Source: Bactericera cockerelli (lineage: Eukaryota; Arthropoda; Insecta; Hemiptera; Triozidae). From it: 64,000 nt of DNA. Each line of letters begins with the position of its first letter. The stretch's first letter is position 1. The DNA lies in NCBI GenBank assembly GCA_024516035.1, contig CM044958.1, positions 21,935,568 through 21,999,567 on the forward strand, given 5' to 3'. A program made the translations under genes and the position numbers. This document shows positions 21,617 to 32,393 of this stretch, piece after piece. The notes beneath the pieces were generated by a model that worked only from the letters and a program-made list of their open reading frames with translations, had not been told where the DNA came from and made no database searches.

Positions 21617-21702
21617 AGCCTCGTCACTAGTCCTCCGCCAGGCGAGTCTAGCCTCGACTCCTTGTCCCTGCTGATATGATGCCTGTGAGCTCTCACTACA
21701 AG
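21617..21702 (+). other. Candidate exon of an unknown plus-strand transcript
   Basis: Bounded by a good acceptor (pyrimidine-rich, CTCATTTCAG) and an excellent donor (AAG|GTAAGT). It is markedly GC-richer than its flanks. One frame is open for 20 codons before a stop (SLVTSPPPGESSLDSLSLLI); another contains ATGATG near the end and continues open through the donor (MMPVSSHYK). Either reading is tentative; it could also be a non-coding exon. Confidence 0.3.
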
Positions 21703-22178
21703 GTAAGTTCCCTCCTGTACATTAGTACACGCCATTTGCTTGAACCCAACTTTGGACAGGAAAGTAAAAATGATCTAGTACTTATGTCGCAGGACACTAT
21801 TTCCAATATTAAAATGTAATTATGTACATTGTACAAATTTATGTTTACGATAAATTTATGTACAAATTAATACGATACAATTTACATTGTCTACAGGTAT
21901 CTATCAAGTACTTTCGAACCTTCTGAGGCTTGGTCATACAAAAGCCCAGTTGAAAAATTACGTGATTCGAATCGACCTTTAAAAACCTCAAACTGATGTA
22001 AAAATATCCCTGGGATCTTTAGATAATCATACTCGGCAGTAAAAATTATTTCAGTTGTACAGCTACATATGACTACTAGTTAGAAATAATATTCATACTG
22101 TATTATTAAATATTAAAAGGTCCATCATCTGTTCCGGTGTCAAAGCACTGTCACCATTGACTACCAACAATACTACAG

Positions 22179-22318
22179 TCCTGCTGCACAGAGCCGAGAG
22201 TGCTTTCCTTCAATCCGTTGGATTTTAAATCAAAGTCAGCCTGAAAGAAAACAAGACATGCCTTAGAAAGTGCTAAAACCCGAAGCTTCCCAAGGAGACT
22301 GATGAGGATTTCAAGCAG
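22179..22318 (+). other. Second candidate exon of the same plus-strand transcript
   Basis: Bounded by ACTACAG and by the donor CAG|GTAAGA. If joined to 21617-21702 in the MMPVSSHYK frame, reading continues for 21 codons to a TGA (SCCTEPRVLSFNPLDFKSKSA), giving only a 30-residue product. This could be a 5' UTR or lncRNA structure. No homology was recognised. Confidence 0.22.
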
Positions 22319-23958
22319 GTAAGATAAAACATCACTTCTATTCCATATAGCAGGAACAATATTGACTAATATTGAGAGTTACAAATCATTTTATGCATGT
22401 GCCAAAGCCCTAAATATTGCTGGGTTCTATTTCAATGATTAAGACGGAATGCATAAATTTTAATGAGTAAAATCATTAACGGCTGGTCTTGAGTAGAAAC
22501 AAAGTTGCATCATGACAGATGATTATTCACTAGCTTCACACATTCAGAATGAAGTGTCGTTTGTGAATTCCGCTCTTAATTTTGCCTTCTGACCATCTTC
22601 TTTTCTTCTATTTTACTTTTTATTTTATCCTCTTTGTTAAGTTAAGAGTAAAAGAAATCTTGGAAAGCAATATTTGAACCCATCTTTTATAACTAGATAT
22701 CGCATTTTTCTATTATAAAAAAAACTTTTACTAATTGACAGATATAGTTAAAGGTAAATTTTTGTTGGTCCTTCGGGCCGAATAAATTCTTTGCCGAATT
22801 TGAGTTATTTTAGTTGGAGTGATGGTTTTGTACACTGCTTTTAGGTTTTTTCTTCGCTAGATCCTAGAAAAAATGATAACGAATCAAGAGTTCTGAAAAA
22901 TATTTATAATTGACCTACGAAATCTGTGTCAACACACTGACACAAATCTCCCATCACAGTCTCGATCGATAAACGATCAATTTCGCCGCGATCTCGATCT
23001 ATTTTTGATCGAGGAAAATGACCAACCCTCCCTTCTTCCGCCCTACTGAATTTAGAATTTTAATAGATGGAATTAAAATTGAACTAGAGATATTGTATCT
23101 ATCGTCCGCTAGATGACCGCTGGCGCTTCCAACTGCATACAACACATTCCTATGTTACTTATGGCCGCACTCCGCCTCAGCCTCACCATTCAAACAATTT
23201 TATTACCATTGGACAGAGAGAGCAACTCAAGATAATAATATTATCATAACCCTTGTGAAACCAATTCAGTTTTGTAGACGCATCTTTCAAAAAGTTTTCA
23301 TTTCAAATCAAAAATCTTTCAATTAGCTCATTCGAATAAATTTAATTCTAATTAATGTTCTTTCAAACTGATAAAAATTAATAAAATAATAATTGACCTA
23401 TTTTTTTTAATTAATAAAAAAAATAATTTTTAATTATTTTTTTAAAAATAAATCAATAAATTTAAATCTTTTAAAATTAATTTTAATTTTCAAATAAATT
23501 GTTATCTTGAGTTCGACTCAGTAGTTTCTCCATTAATATTTTACTTCCTTGTTTTCATTCCATTTTATTAATAATTTGTTGTAAACATACGGATGAGTTC
23601 AATTATTAGCAAATAAGTCAGTGGGATAAAAAGAAGTGTTTTTTATTACATCTCGTGCAGAGGAAACTAGCTGCTCCGGGCTTATTTATGTTTCCCAAGT
23701 AGGTAGGTAGTGTAGGTACTTAGGAAAAACCATATGCTGTGAGATATGGTAAGTAGATAACAAGTAGAGACAGGGTGTTGCGAAAGCTGGGAAATTCAAA
23801 CAATTTTCATGATAAATATTCATTGTTTGCTTGTAGTTTCAACTACCACATTATTTTATAATGTTCACAATGATTTATTCATGAGATTCTATCTGAGGGT
23901 GATTTTCTTCAGAAATGAAGTGTTGTTGGGGCTGTAGGAAAACTTCTTTTTTTTTCAA
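22319..23958. other. Unassigned, AT-rich
   Basis: No coding frame of note. From 23380 to 23510 the sequence is almost pure A/T. A CAGGGTGTTGCGAAAGC stretch near 23772 looks like one end of a TACAGGGTG element. Confidence 0.35.
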
Positions 23959-24437
23959 GTGCACCCAGATAGGGCTTTAGTCAAGAGATTAACGCGCTAG
24001 TCTGGTAATCCAGGTTGTGTAGGTATCCGTTGGTTCGCACCCAGTGCACGAATTTTTCCTCATTAACCCAGATGGGGCTGACGTCCTTCCAGAAGGACGT
24101 CCTTCCAGAAGGACGCTGTGGATTTTTCTAATTAATTCAACTTGTTGGGGATAGTTGGCGACACCTCAAACTCTTTGTTTAGAGTCCTAGTGAAGTTGAC
24201 CCCACTTTTATTTTGATTTATTCTTGCGTGTGACTCTGATAAGAAAGTTTGGATAGCTGTAAATTTCAATGGATGAACGAGACAAAAAAATTTACCGCGC
24301 TATCTGGGTTAATTTGAGTGTGTGACCACATAATAATAAGACTCTAGAAGTCTACAGGGTTAGGTGGTAGAAAATGTTTTGAGCATTAACTTCGCCTGGT
24401 GGTTACCTTCCACTAAAGAGTGTGATTATTATTATGA
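23959..24437 (+). mobile_element. SINE A, plus orientation, split by a piggyBac-like MITE
   Basis: The head (GTCAAGAGATTAACGCGCTA, TCCGTTGGTTCG) is followed by TTTTTCCTCATTAA. After an insertion the body resumes at TTAATTTGAGTGTGTGACC and continues to the ATT tail. The insertion lies at the conserved TTAA of the SINE. Confidence 0.8.
24067..24308. mobile_element. 242-bp piggyBac-like MITE with TTAA target duplication
   Basis: The left end CCCAGATGGGGCT and the right end, reversed, CCCAGATAGCGCGG form short inverted repeats. Both ends are flanked by TTAA (24063-24066 and 24309-24312), and the host SINE has a single TTAA at this place, so the target duplication is directly visible. Ends beginning CCC with TTAA duplications are typical of piggyBac elements. 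No transposase is encoded. A short tandem GACGTCCTTCCAGAAG lies near the left end. Confidence 0.8.
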
Positions 24438-24527
24438 GGTTAAGCAGTGCGTAGCTCCCGTTTTTTGTACCCAGTATATTTTAATGAGTAGCAATTGATG
24501 AAATTCTACAGGTACGAGTACCAGTAA

Positions 24528-24776
24528 TCACTTCGAGAGATAATCCCTGGAAATTACAAGAATCATTACTGTAAACTTAGCTGCAATTAATGTAATGGAA
24601 CCGAATGGAATGTAATGAATACAGCCAATTAATTGAGCTGTTTCAAGTTGCCTGAATGACGAGGCGGGAAATTTTGCCCGCGTCACGTGTTGCAAGTGTG
24701 TAGGCCAAACTGCATACATGGAAATGCATACTGCAGGCGGAGGGAGTTCCACTGATGGATATCTATAAGGAGGCAT
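24528..24776 (-). other. Open frame of 82 codons, doubtful
   Basis: Complete from ATG to stop on the minus strand, composition not obviously low-complexity (MPPYRYPSVELPPPAV...). No domain, splice site or partner was identified. It could be chance. Confidence 0.15.
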
Positions 24777-24912
24777 ATCGAGCCAACATGTCTATTATAA
24801 TAGGAGGCAGTATGACTCATTGGATCTGACAGCTAGGCGGGATGCATTTATAGACTTGGGATAGTGGTAACTATGATGAATATACATATGGATGTACTGC
24901 TTGATTTCCATT

Positions 24913-25136
24913 TCACATCGGAGGTACTATCTGGGTTAAATCAGCTGCCATGCAATTTCGCGGAATTTGCAAATCTCTGATTTTCTCAAGGCCTTCATCT
25001 CCATAGTCAGTAGCTGAGCTAATTAGTAGTTTATAACTCGATGGTCCGTGTGGTGAACCTATTAGACTATTCACCATGCTCGTCGTTACTGAACTTGAGT
25101 GATAAGACGGGAACATTTCGGGGACTTCAATGAGTT
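24913..25136 (-). other. Candidate terminal coding exon, unknown gene
   Basis: On the minus strand a possible acceptor (AACATAG) precedes a 74-codon open stretch ending in TGA. The predicted residues (from ELIEVPEMFPSYHSSSVTTS to DLTQIVPPM) have balanced composition with acidic and basic residues, unlike the AT-driven frames around it. No homology was recognised and no upstream exon identified. Confidence 0.25.
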
Positions 25137-25419
25137 CTATGTTTAACGTTTAGAGGCTCTGCCTGAGGCCAGTTGTGACGGGTGAGTGATCTATTGGTCA
25201 ATTAGAGACGCACATTTGTCATGCTTGTCCGGGTCTCACGTTACTTTGTGCCTCGGCTGCACAGCTCTATGGAGAGTCCAAATAAAGTCTCACCATGTCC
25301 CGTAAGTAGACATCATCAGTTGCAAAAGGCAGCGGATAGCAGCAAGTATACAGGGTGTCTCTATGGGAAAATTTATAAGCTAAGATTAAAACAAACATAA
25401 AGAAAGACCTTGTCCGAGA
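25137..25419. other. Unassigned sequence
   Basis: Contains a TATACAGGGTGTCTC stretch near 25349, resembling an end of the TACAGGGTG family, and AATAAAG near 25281. No gene is supported. Confidence 0.3.
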
Positions 25420-25612
25420 TTATTATTATTATTATACAATGCTTTATTAGGTATAAATGGACATTATGTACATAGAAATAATTAATTTAACAATGAAAAA
25501 AATGGAAACAATATATACAATGAAAATGAAAAAGAATAGAAAATATATAAAAACATAAGTCCTAACTAAAGGGCGGGGTTATTGCCTATGGCAATCTCTT
25601 CCACCCAACCCT
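25420..25612 (-). mobile_element. Retroposon-like repeat F, minus orientation
   Basis: Read on the plus strand: ATT repeats, GCTTTATTAGG, an A-rich body, then AAAGGGCGGGGTTATTGCC, TGGCAATCTCTTCCACCC. Copies at 29340-29532 (same strand) and 61797-61962 (opposite) share both ends. The poly-A side carries AATAAAGC in the sense direction, as expected of a retroposed sequence. Confidence 0.65.
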
Positions 25613-26549
25613 TTGAGGATATGATTCTCTGTGATTTGAGGAATGTCCCACTTGAGGGACGCTCTTCCTACATATTTGTTGTTCTCATTTTATAATGTGG
25701 CTTTTATTCTAATGGGTGATTGAGTGACCAGTGGTAATGACTGGTAATCAGAAGGGACTTGGGGGTTTGGATCCTGAACTGCATTCATTGTGTCTCTTTA
25801 ACCACATTTCCATGTCACCTAAAGGAATTGTTGCATTAAATAGAGTTGAAAGTTTGGACGCTACAAATAAAAATTAAAAGATAGTACATTATTAGGTATG
25901 CCTTGTTATGAAGAGTGATGAAGCAAAAGCAGTAGGGTGTTTTTTACCAAGTTAATTATTAAATTCTACTTTGAACTATTAAAAAGTTTGAAGAAAGCGA
26001 CGTTCAACTAAAAATAAAAAGAGTTTGAGGTTATTTGTCAGTATAATAGGTTCGCTTTGAGCATAAAGCAGACAAAGAATTTAGCCACTAATTATTGATA
26101 CTGACCGACTGTTCGAGATGATTCATCTTCTGATCAAGAGTAATTAATATAAATTTGAACACCAAAATACTCCATATCAAATCACACATATTAGCTTTCT
26201 TGTTTTGCACACTCTGTACACGGGGCTCATTCTTCGGAAAAAGATAAAAATAATTTACAAAATCGAACGGAGCATATGAGCTACGGACAGATAAATGAAA
26301 CGTAAATTGTCTCTATACCTCGCACAGGTAATGTGTCCCGACACAGGTGTTTCTCTCTTCCTCCCTCTCATCCCTGCTGGGCAGCGGAGATATAGTTGGC
26401 CGAGTGACAACGTCTGTGTGCACCAGGTATTTTAGAATGTTCTGAGAAAGAAAATTCCAACATCATAAGAGAGGTCCCTGGTCCCCCAATATCCGGGTTC
26501 TCTGTTCATTTTGAAGATTATAGTCTTCTTATCATATCATAGATCATAG
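25613..26549. other. Mostly unassigned; GC-rich patch near 26.3-26.4 kb
   Basis: The stretch 26340-26425 is GC-richer than the surroundings and is open in one plus frame between a possible acceptor (GACACAG) and donor (CACCAG|GTATTT), and also open in a minus frame. This is not enough to call a gene. Confidence 0.25.
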
Positions 26550-26652
26550 GTGTGTTACTCGAGTGATGCCTCAGTTATTCAAAACCGCCTTGATAAAATT
26601 AGCCATGCTTCGGACTCAAACCACCGACCTCCAGGTGACGATCAAGTGACTG
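26550..26652 (-). mobile_element. SINE C fragment, minus orientation
   Basis: Recognised from ACTCAAACCACCGACCTCCA followed by GGTGACGATCAAGT, the complement of the tRNA-like head. Confidence 0.55.
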
Positions 26653-26808
26653 GCGTTAGTTCTGGGAAGAAATTTGTATGCCTGATCTCGCTTTTGTAAA
26701 AATTGTCATACAAACATACAATATTACACATCCTCTTGATAATTTTATTATTTTACATACACATGAAATATGTACATCTGATAAAGCACTTGAGCATGTA
26801 TGATTATT

Positions 26809-26880
26809 AGTTTTCAATGTATGTACATATGTATGTATGTATGTACAATTGTACATTGTACATGTACACATTGTACACCC
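26809..26880. repeat. TATG/TGTA-type simple repeat
   Basis: Runs of GTATGTATGTATGTA followed by palindromic TGTACAATTGTACA and TGTACATGTACA. Confidence 0.85.
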
Positions 26881-27719
26881 AGAGAGTGTAAAGTTACTAG
26901 ATACACAATGATTCGCCCCCTCTAGTTCTCTTTGCTAGCTTAAAGCATATCATTTTGATTTCTTAGTAAGGTTTCTTCCAACATATAAACTGGGTGACTA
27001 AAAAATCATTTTATTAGTTTTGAACAGAAAAAAAATCTGAAAAAGAATTTGTCGTGTTTAGTAAAAGCGTGGTGTCAATAGTATGAAGTTTGGAAAACAC
27101 TGAACAGACCAGCGGAGATGAGACGCTGACTGTACATTACGCATATTTTCCTTCGGATCACTTAAGTTAGGCAACGTCCTTACCAAATCCTTACAAGAAA
27201 CATATAGGTTTCCTGAGAGGAGGCAAAATATTTTATGTAGGTACATTCATAACATAGTGTGGGATTCTATTGCTTGAGCCACTGCGCCTCACAAACCCTC
27301 CTCCTTTAAGCACTCCTATCTGCACCCTAGCCACACCCATAGTACAGTACTGAGGCCACTGAGAGTATCTGACGTAGGCTCTACCTCCTGTTACTCCCTG
27401 TATCCCTGAAGGTTCGACCTCTTGTTACTCCCTGTATCCTTGCTGTTACTCCCTGTATCCCTGAATGACATGAGCTTGTGACTTCCCCCACTCCCTCCAC
27501 ATTCAATTTGTTCAAAGTTTGAAAGGTTTCCTTCTATCTTGCAAACTAATTGTTATTCTTGGGAAAGCGTGAAAACTCACACTCCATTGCGTTAAAGAGG
27601 CGGCATTTCGATAATTGTGAGCGGGAATAATGCGTATGGCATTCTTTTTCACTGGACGTCCGCCGCCCCCGTAGTAATTATATACAGTGGTGGTCCATCT
27701 AACACAGGAATTCCAAGTA
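26881..27719. other. Unassigned sequence
   Basis: A short direct repeat of TGTTACTCCCTGTATCC occurs around 27388-27460. Several short frames exist, none with features. Confidence 0.3.
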
Positions 27720-27830
27720 GCACGCACGGTGACCTGGGTTTGAACACCGGTTGGGTAGAAAAGTTTCTACTATGTACTGTGATTGTCCGGGGTCCGCTCA
27801 TACTTAGTGAGGAAAAATTAATAGTTATTT
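27720..27830 (+). mobile_element. SINE D fragment, plus orientation
   Basis: GCACGCACGGTGACCTGGGT and TTGAACACCGGTTGGG correspond to the tRNA-like head of the SINE D family, followed by GGGGTCCGCTCATACTTAGT. Confidence 0.6.
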
Positions 27831-27994
27831 GTATGAGTAACCGACCACCGACTAATGGAATTAACGAAGTAAAAAGAAATTTTTTAAAGGATTTTAAAAG
27901 TATAGGAGGCTTTCAGTAACGCTAAGCTACCGACAAAAAATGTGAAGAGAGAGATATTCATACTACTGTAGGGTTTCCAGGCTGTACTACAAGT

Positions 27995-28346
27995 ATGCAA
28001 ACTGACAATACACCCCTGGAACATGAGTCAGGCAAACTGACTATACACCCCTGGGACATGGGTCAGGCAAACTGACAATACACCCCTGGAACATGGGTCA
28101 GACAAACTGACAATACACCCCTGGGACATGGGTCAGGAAAACTGACTATACACCCCTGGAACATGGGTCAGGCAAACTGACAATACACCCCTGGAACATG
28201 GGTCAGGCAAACTGACAATACACCCCTGGAACATGGGTCAGGAAAACTGACTATACACCCCTGGGACATGGGTCAGGCAAACTGACTATACAGCCCTGGA
28301 ACATGGGTCAGGCAAACTGACAATACACCCCTGAAACATGGGTCAC
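27995..28346. repeat. 35-bp minisatellite, 10 units
   Basis: The unit is GGCAAACTGACAATACACCC plus CTGGAACATGGGTCA. Variants alternate between CAATACACC and CTATACACC and between GGAACATG and GGGACATG. Confidence 0.95.
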
Positions 28347-28882
28347 TGATAAATCCTAGATGGGACCCCACACAATCACCCATCAGCTGACTCCTTGTGA
28401 TCGTCAAGAAGTAGGTGGCTCTGATAATGGTATATCAGCGGACCCTTGTTTCTATACTTGTTAAGGTACAGGTTAAAATAATTGATCTTTTAATTGGGCG
28501 GCCAGTTACTATCTTGCTGTTATTAAGACGAATAGGTGGCTCATAAACAGGGTGTAGCGGAATTTTTTTCTTACGTAAAAAGAACAATTGATATAACTTA
28601 CTGAGCAAAATAATATCCATGAGTTTAGTATCTTAAATTCACAAGTAATTTGATAACTCATTGTTTTTCGAATTATGTAACTCAAAATTTTCAATAGGCT
28701 GCTTTATAAGATAAAGTTTTACAATTTTTTAAATCATACAACCATGAATGAACTTCTCTAAATTATTGTTACATAAATAACAATTCATTAAAAAGGTCCG
28801 AAACGGCCTTCATTTTTCCTTAAAAGTAAATAAATAAAATTATCAGATAAAAAATTGAATTCAATGTTTAGTTACTTAAAAA
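28347..28882. other. Unassigned sequence
   Basis: AAACAGGGTGTAGCGG at 28547 looks like one end of a TACAGGGTG element. Otherwise AT-rich with no gene. Confidence 0.3.
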
Positions 28883-29131
28883 GTGTGTCCAAATAGTGAC
28901 GAATATACGAACTATGAGATCCTCCTATCCTTTGGAAAAGAAACTCTCTTCAAAATTACAAAATCATCGAGGCCCCAAAATGACCCCAACGAAATTCAGA
29001 AAATTAAAAATGTCTGCTACGGAGTATCGTATCAGGAGCGCATTTATACGGAACAATTTAAAGTTGTAAATGCACTATCTGGTACGACATTCCTAGGCGA
29101 TTTTTCAACCACTTGTAATCTTACTCTCTGA
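28883..29131 (+). other. Open frame of ~82 codons without ATG, unknown
   Basis: The frame has balanced composition (NYEILLSFGKETLFKITKSS, QKIKNVCYGVSYQERIY) and ends at TGA. It lacks an ATG and is preceded by in-frame stops, so it would have to be an internal or 3' exon or a remnant of a mobile element. No family was recognised. Confidence 0.2.
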
Positions 29132-29332
29132 CACTGAAGCCGAAGATTTGTAAAGCGTATTCAAACATTGTTTTCCAAGCCACTGATACAATTCCATTTT
29201 CCATTTTTCTGGATGTGCATGATTCATATTGGGTATTTTCTTGCTTTTTACTTCTTCTAATTTTATTCTTATTTAATAATTTGGTGGAATTTTTTTTAGC
29301 AAATTAAAAACACCAAAGTATGAATTATTGGT

Positions 29333-29339
<7 letters not shown>

Positions 29340-29363
<24 letters not shown>

Positions 29364-29532
29364 GCTTTATTAGGAGGACAAATATGCAACAGTATAAAAT
29401 TAAGAAAAGACAGAAGAAAAAATAACAAACAAATGACAAAATAAATAAGTAAAAAAAAAAGAAAAGAAAATAACAATAATGTCCTACCGAAAGGGCGGGG
29501 TTATTGCCTGTGGCAATCTCTTCCACCCAACT
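29340..29532 (-). mobile_element. Retroposon-like repeat F, minus orientation, with long T run
   Basis: Begins with about 24 T (the complement of a poly-A tail) followed by AAGCTTTATTAGG, an A-rich body and the shared end AAAGGGCGGGGTTATTGCC, TGGCAATCTCTTCCACCC. Confidence 0.7.
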
Positions 29533-29642
29533 GGACATTTATTAGTTTTCTTACTTGAACTTCTTAATTTTGTACTTTTATTTCAATCTTGTAACTTAAT
29601 GGACGTACGCGGACAAAATCTTGCAGTTGATAGTTAGTAGTT

Positions 29643-29790
29643 TAAGGGCCGAATGATGAAACAGGATTAGATGTATTCTAAGTGGACACTATCAGCTTAC
29701 TCAGGCCCTGAGCTCCCACTAGAGGGTGTGTTAAGGGATAGTGTCCACTTGGATTTAATCTAATCCTGTTTCACAATTTGGCCCTAGAGA
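29643..29790. mobile_element. MITE with ~30-bp terminal inverted repeats
   Basis: TTTAAGGGCCGAATGATGAA followed by ACAGGATTAGAT at the left mirrors ATCTAATCCTGTTTCACAAT followed by TTGGCCCTA at the right. An inner TAAGTGGACACTATC also pairs with GATAGTGTCCACTT. The element is about 147 bp and has no coding capacity. Confidence 0.8.
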
Positions 29791-29853
29791 TTTTCTTTTA
29801 ATTTATGTAGATATATATACAATATTCATGTAGGTAATAACATTATGATTATA

Positions 29854-30148
29854 ATAAAATAATAATGCTTTTTCTTTGTGTTATTATGTCACAATTTTAG
29901 TGGGTAGCGCAGAATCATAGGACTTTACCACTTTAATTTACAATATCTTGTATTATTTTTTTGCCTAAGATTCTGCCACTGGTCGCTGCTTCACATTAAA
30001 GCAGCTACTCATTTTTCCTCACGAGGTATGAGTGGACCCCGAACATCCAAGTACAGAGCAGAAAAAATCCTCCCCCGCTGGGAATCGAACCCAGGTCACC
30101 ATGTGTGCAATGCCTAGCGCGCTAACTCGCTCTGCCACAGTGACTACT
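29854..30148 (-). mobile_element. SINE D, minus orientation, with 14-bp target duplication
   Basis: Flanked by the direct repeat ACATTATGATTATA (29840-29853 and 30149-30162). Read in reverse, the tRNA-like head has GTGGCAGAGCGAGTTAGCGC and GGGTTCGATTCCC, followed by TTTTTTCTGCTCTGTACTTG and CCTCGTGAGGAAAAATGAG. Confidence 0.85.
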
Positions 30149-30162
30149 ACATTATGATTATA

Positions 30163-31254
30163 TACAATTATACATACATACTTGGATTTTTTTGCTTCTC
30201 AATAGCCCCCACTCCGGCGCGAACAACATGGTAATCGCCTTGTTAAAGCGCCGTTAGTTACTTAATTAAAAAAAATAATAATAATAGAAGGAAAACATCT
30301 GCGTACGGCCATCTGATATTATTTATTTGTGGGTGAAATGTGATAAAATATTCTTCCTTATGAGCATTATACAGAGAAAATATTCTTTTACATTTTGAAA
30401 TTTTCTATTACTTGGTCTTATAGTATTTTTAAAGTATCTTCAACATCTAAATTCTAGGTCTTTCGAGGCGGAAATTCATATAGTACTTCTTGCATGCAAC
30501 TTTAATGTACAATTTTTTACATTTTTACTGTGGATTTTTTCAATGGTCCTTTTTCGAGGCATTGAAATAACCAGGAAATCAATTAAATAAAATCAGCCGA
30601 CCAAAATTATTTATTCAATAGGTACTGTTTTGGAAAGATCTTTTTGTGCTTTTTATGCAAATGTCTCAAATACACGACATATCCACATTATTGTTTACCA
30701 ACTACTGCCTTGAATAACGCTTTTCTTTTTTCATAACAAATTTTCAGCTCTATAGATCTTCAGGTAAATGTCAATTTGAGATTTTTCTCCGGCACTAGTA
30801 ATAAACTACATATTATTTATCTACGATCTTACAAAATACATGATGTGGAGAATGTTTAAAAAGCCTAGATTAGATATTAAAACACGAATAGATCATGGGG
30901 AGGGCACTTTCGATATACATAGAAGAGTCTATAAATAGTCCTGTAACACAAGCGTGTTAATGGAGGATAATTACTTATGTAAAATATGACTAGCTTGTAA
31001 CTTTTAAATTGCCAGTTTACAGGTATGAAGTAGGTAGGTTACAAGGTGGATCAAATAGTATTTTTTCTGGCGTAATGTCTCCTATAATTATCTGGAAACT
31101 CAAAAACCAGCTTTCCACATTAACCCTTATCCACCCAAGCTCGGCAGAGTGGTCACACAAGTCCTAATCTCACTACGTTTCTAAACTTCACATTTCCAGT
31201 GTACGAGATTTCCGGGAGTATTTAAAAAAACTATAATTTAATTTTTAAAAGATT
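30163..31254. other. Unassigned, AT-rich
   Basis: No recognisable gene or repeat apart from short A/T runs. Confidence 0.35.
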
Positions 31255-31515
31255 TTTTATTTCGTAGCCATGAAACAGCACCTACACTAGACGCTTTTGG
31301 TCTGCATTGAAGCTTGCTCAACCCGGAGTTTGTCTTCTCTCTGATGGGTGAGAAGTACCAGCACCAGATAGGTGCTGGGTCAACACGAGCGCACCAAAAA
31401 CAAACAAATGCAACCAAATTTTGGATTCCATTTTTTTTTATCAGCTCAGGGCATCGAACCTAGGACCTCCCGTATGGGAATCGAGTATCTTACCACTCAG
31501 CTAATCGTGCGCTCA
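31255..31515 (-). mobile_element. SINE B, minus orientation
   Basis: Read in reverse, GATTAGCTGAGTGGTAAGAT is the A box side and GGTTCGATGCCC the B box side. The body includes GCTCGTGTTGACCCAGCACC and the end reads TCATGGCTACGAAATAAAA. Confidence 0.75.
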
Positions 31516-31746
31516 TCATTATTAGTAAACTCTATTTTACTACATACGATTGTATTAGTAAACGTGTAAAGTTGGATGTAAGAGATTTGATTTGATTTGA
31601 TTTTTTTTTTTTTTTTTGATAATTTTCATATATTTTTTTTTTTACAATAAATTAATCTTAGACTACCACTTAAGCTAATAAAATAACTTCTGAGATACTC
31701 AAGGGACCTGAAATTTTTTCCAAATCTAATCAGGTTTGTGTTATTA

Positions 31747-32393
31747 AGAGGTTATTACTTTCCTTATCCTATAATAAGGAAAGTATTGTATTCGTCGAAA
31801 ATTTGACCTACCCAGCTTTTCACATTTCTGGACGAATCATAGCCTCAGGATACCAAAAAAGTGGTTTTCAGCCATTGGTCCGTGCGTCTGTCTGTGTGTC
31901 TGTGTGTGTGTGAACAGGATATCTCAAGAACGGTAAGAGCTAGAGACTTGAAATTTGGTATGGTAATTAATTTTATACACCAGACGAACCATGAAACTTT
32001 TGGTTGAAATCGGCCGCATTCTGCGGCCGCAGGGCCGCAAATATTGGCCGCAAGCACTGCTTCTTTGAATTGGTTAAAGATACAAAAAAAGTTCGAGAAC
32101 AACATTTTCTCAGATTAAAAAAATAATAGGGGTTCACTCTGATCACTTTTTTGATATCTTTAACTTTTTGGAAACCGGCCCCAATTTACCGGTATTGTAG
32201 GGGGACCCGATTGGACTAACTTTTTTATTATTCATCCTAGATGGGGGTTGTGACATATCAAATTAAATGATTTTGAAGTGCTGATCACGAATTTGGCATT
32301 GATTTTTAGTTATCTGTTACCGTTCAGTCACCAGTGGCGGAATTCGACTCCTTTTTGGGAGATAAGGAAAGTCGTGTGATGTTTACACCAGAT
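31747..32393 (+). mobile_element. Repeat R with ACTTTCCTTATC ends
   Basis: Begins with the self-complementary ACTTTCCTTATCCTATAATA plus AGGAAAGT, and ends with GGGAGATAAGGAAAGTCGTG. Thus both ends carry the same 12-14 base inverted motif. The interior includes GAACAGGATATCTCAAGAAC and GGCCGCATTCTGCGGCCGC. A diverged copy in opposite orientation lies at 42783-43372. No protein is encoded. Length about 650 bases. Confidence 0.7.

Noticed and set aside
26340..26425. Exon-like GC-rich stretch
   Set aside because: Open in both a plus and a minus frame, with a weak acceptor; insufficient evidence for a gene.
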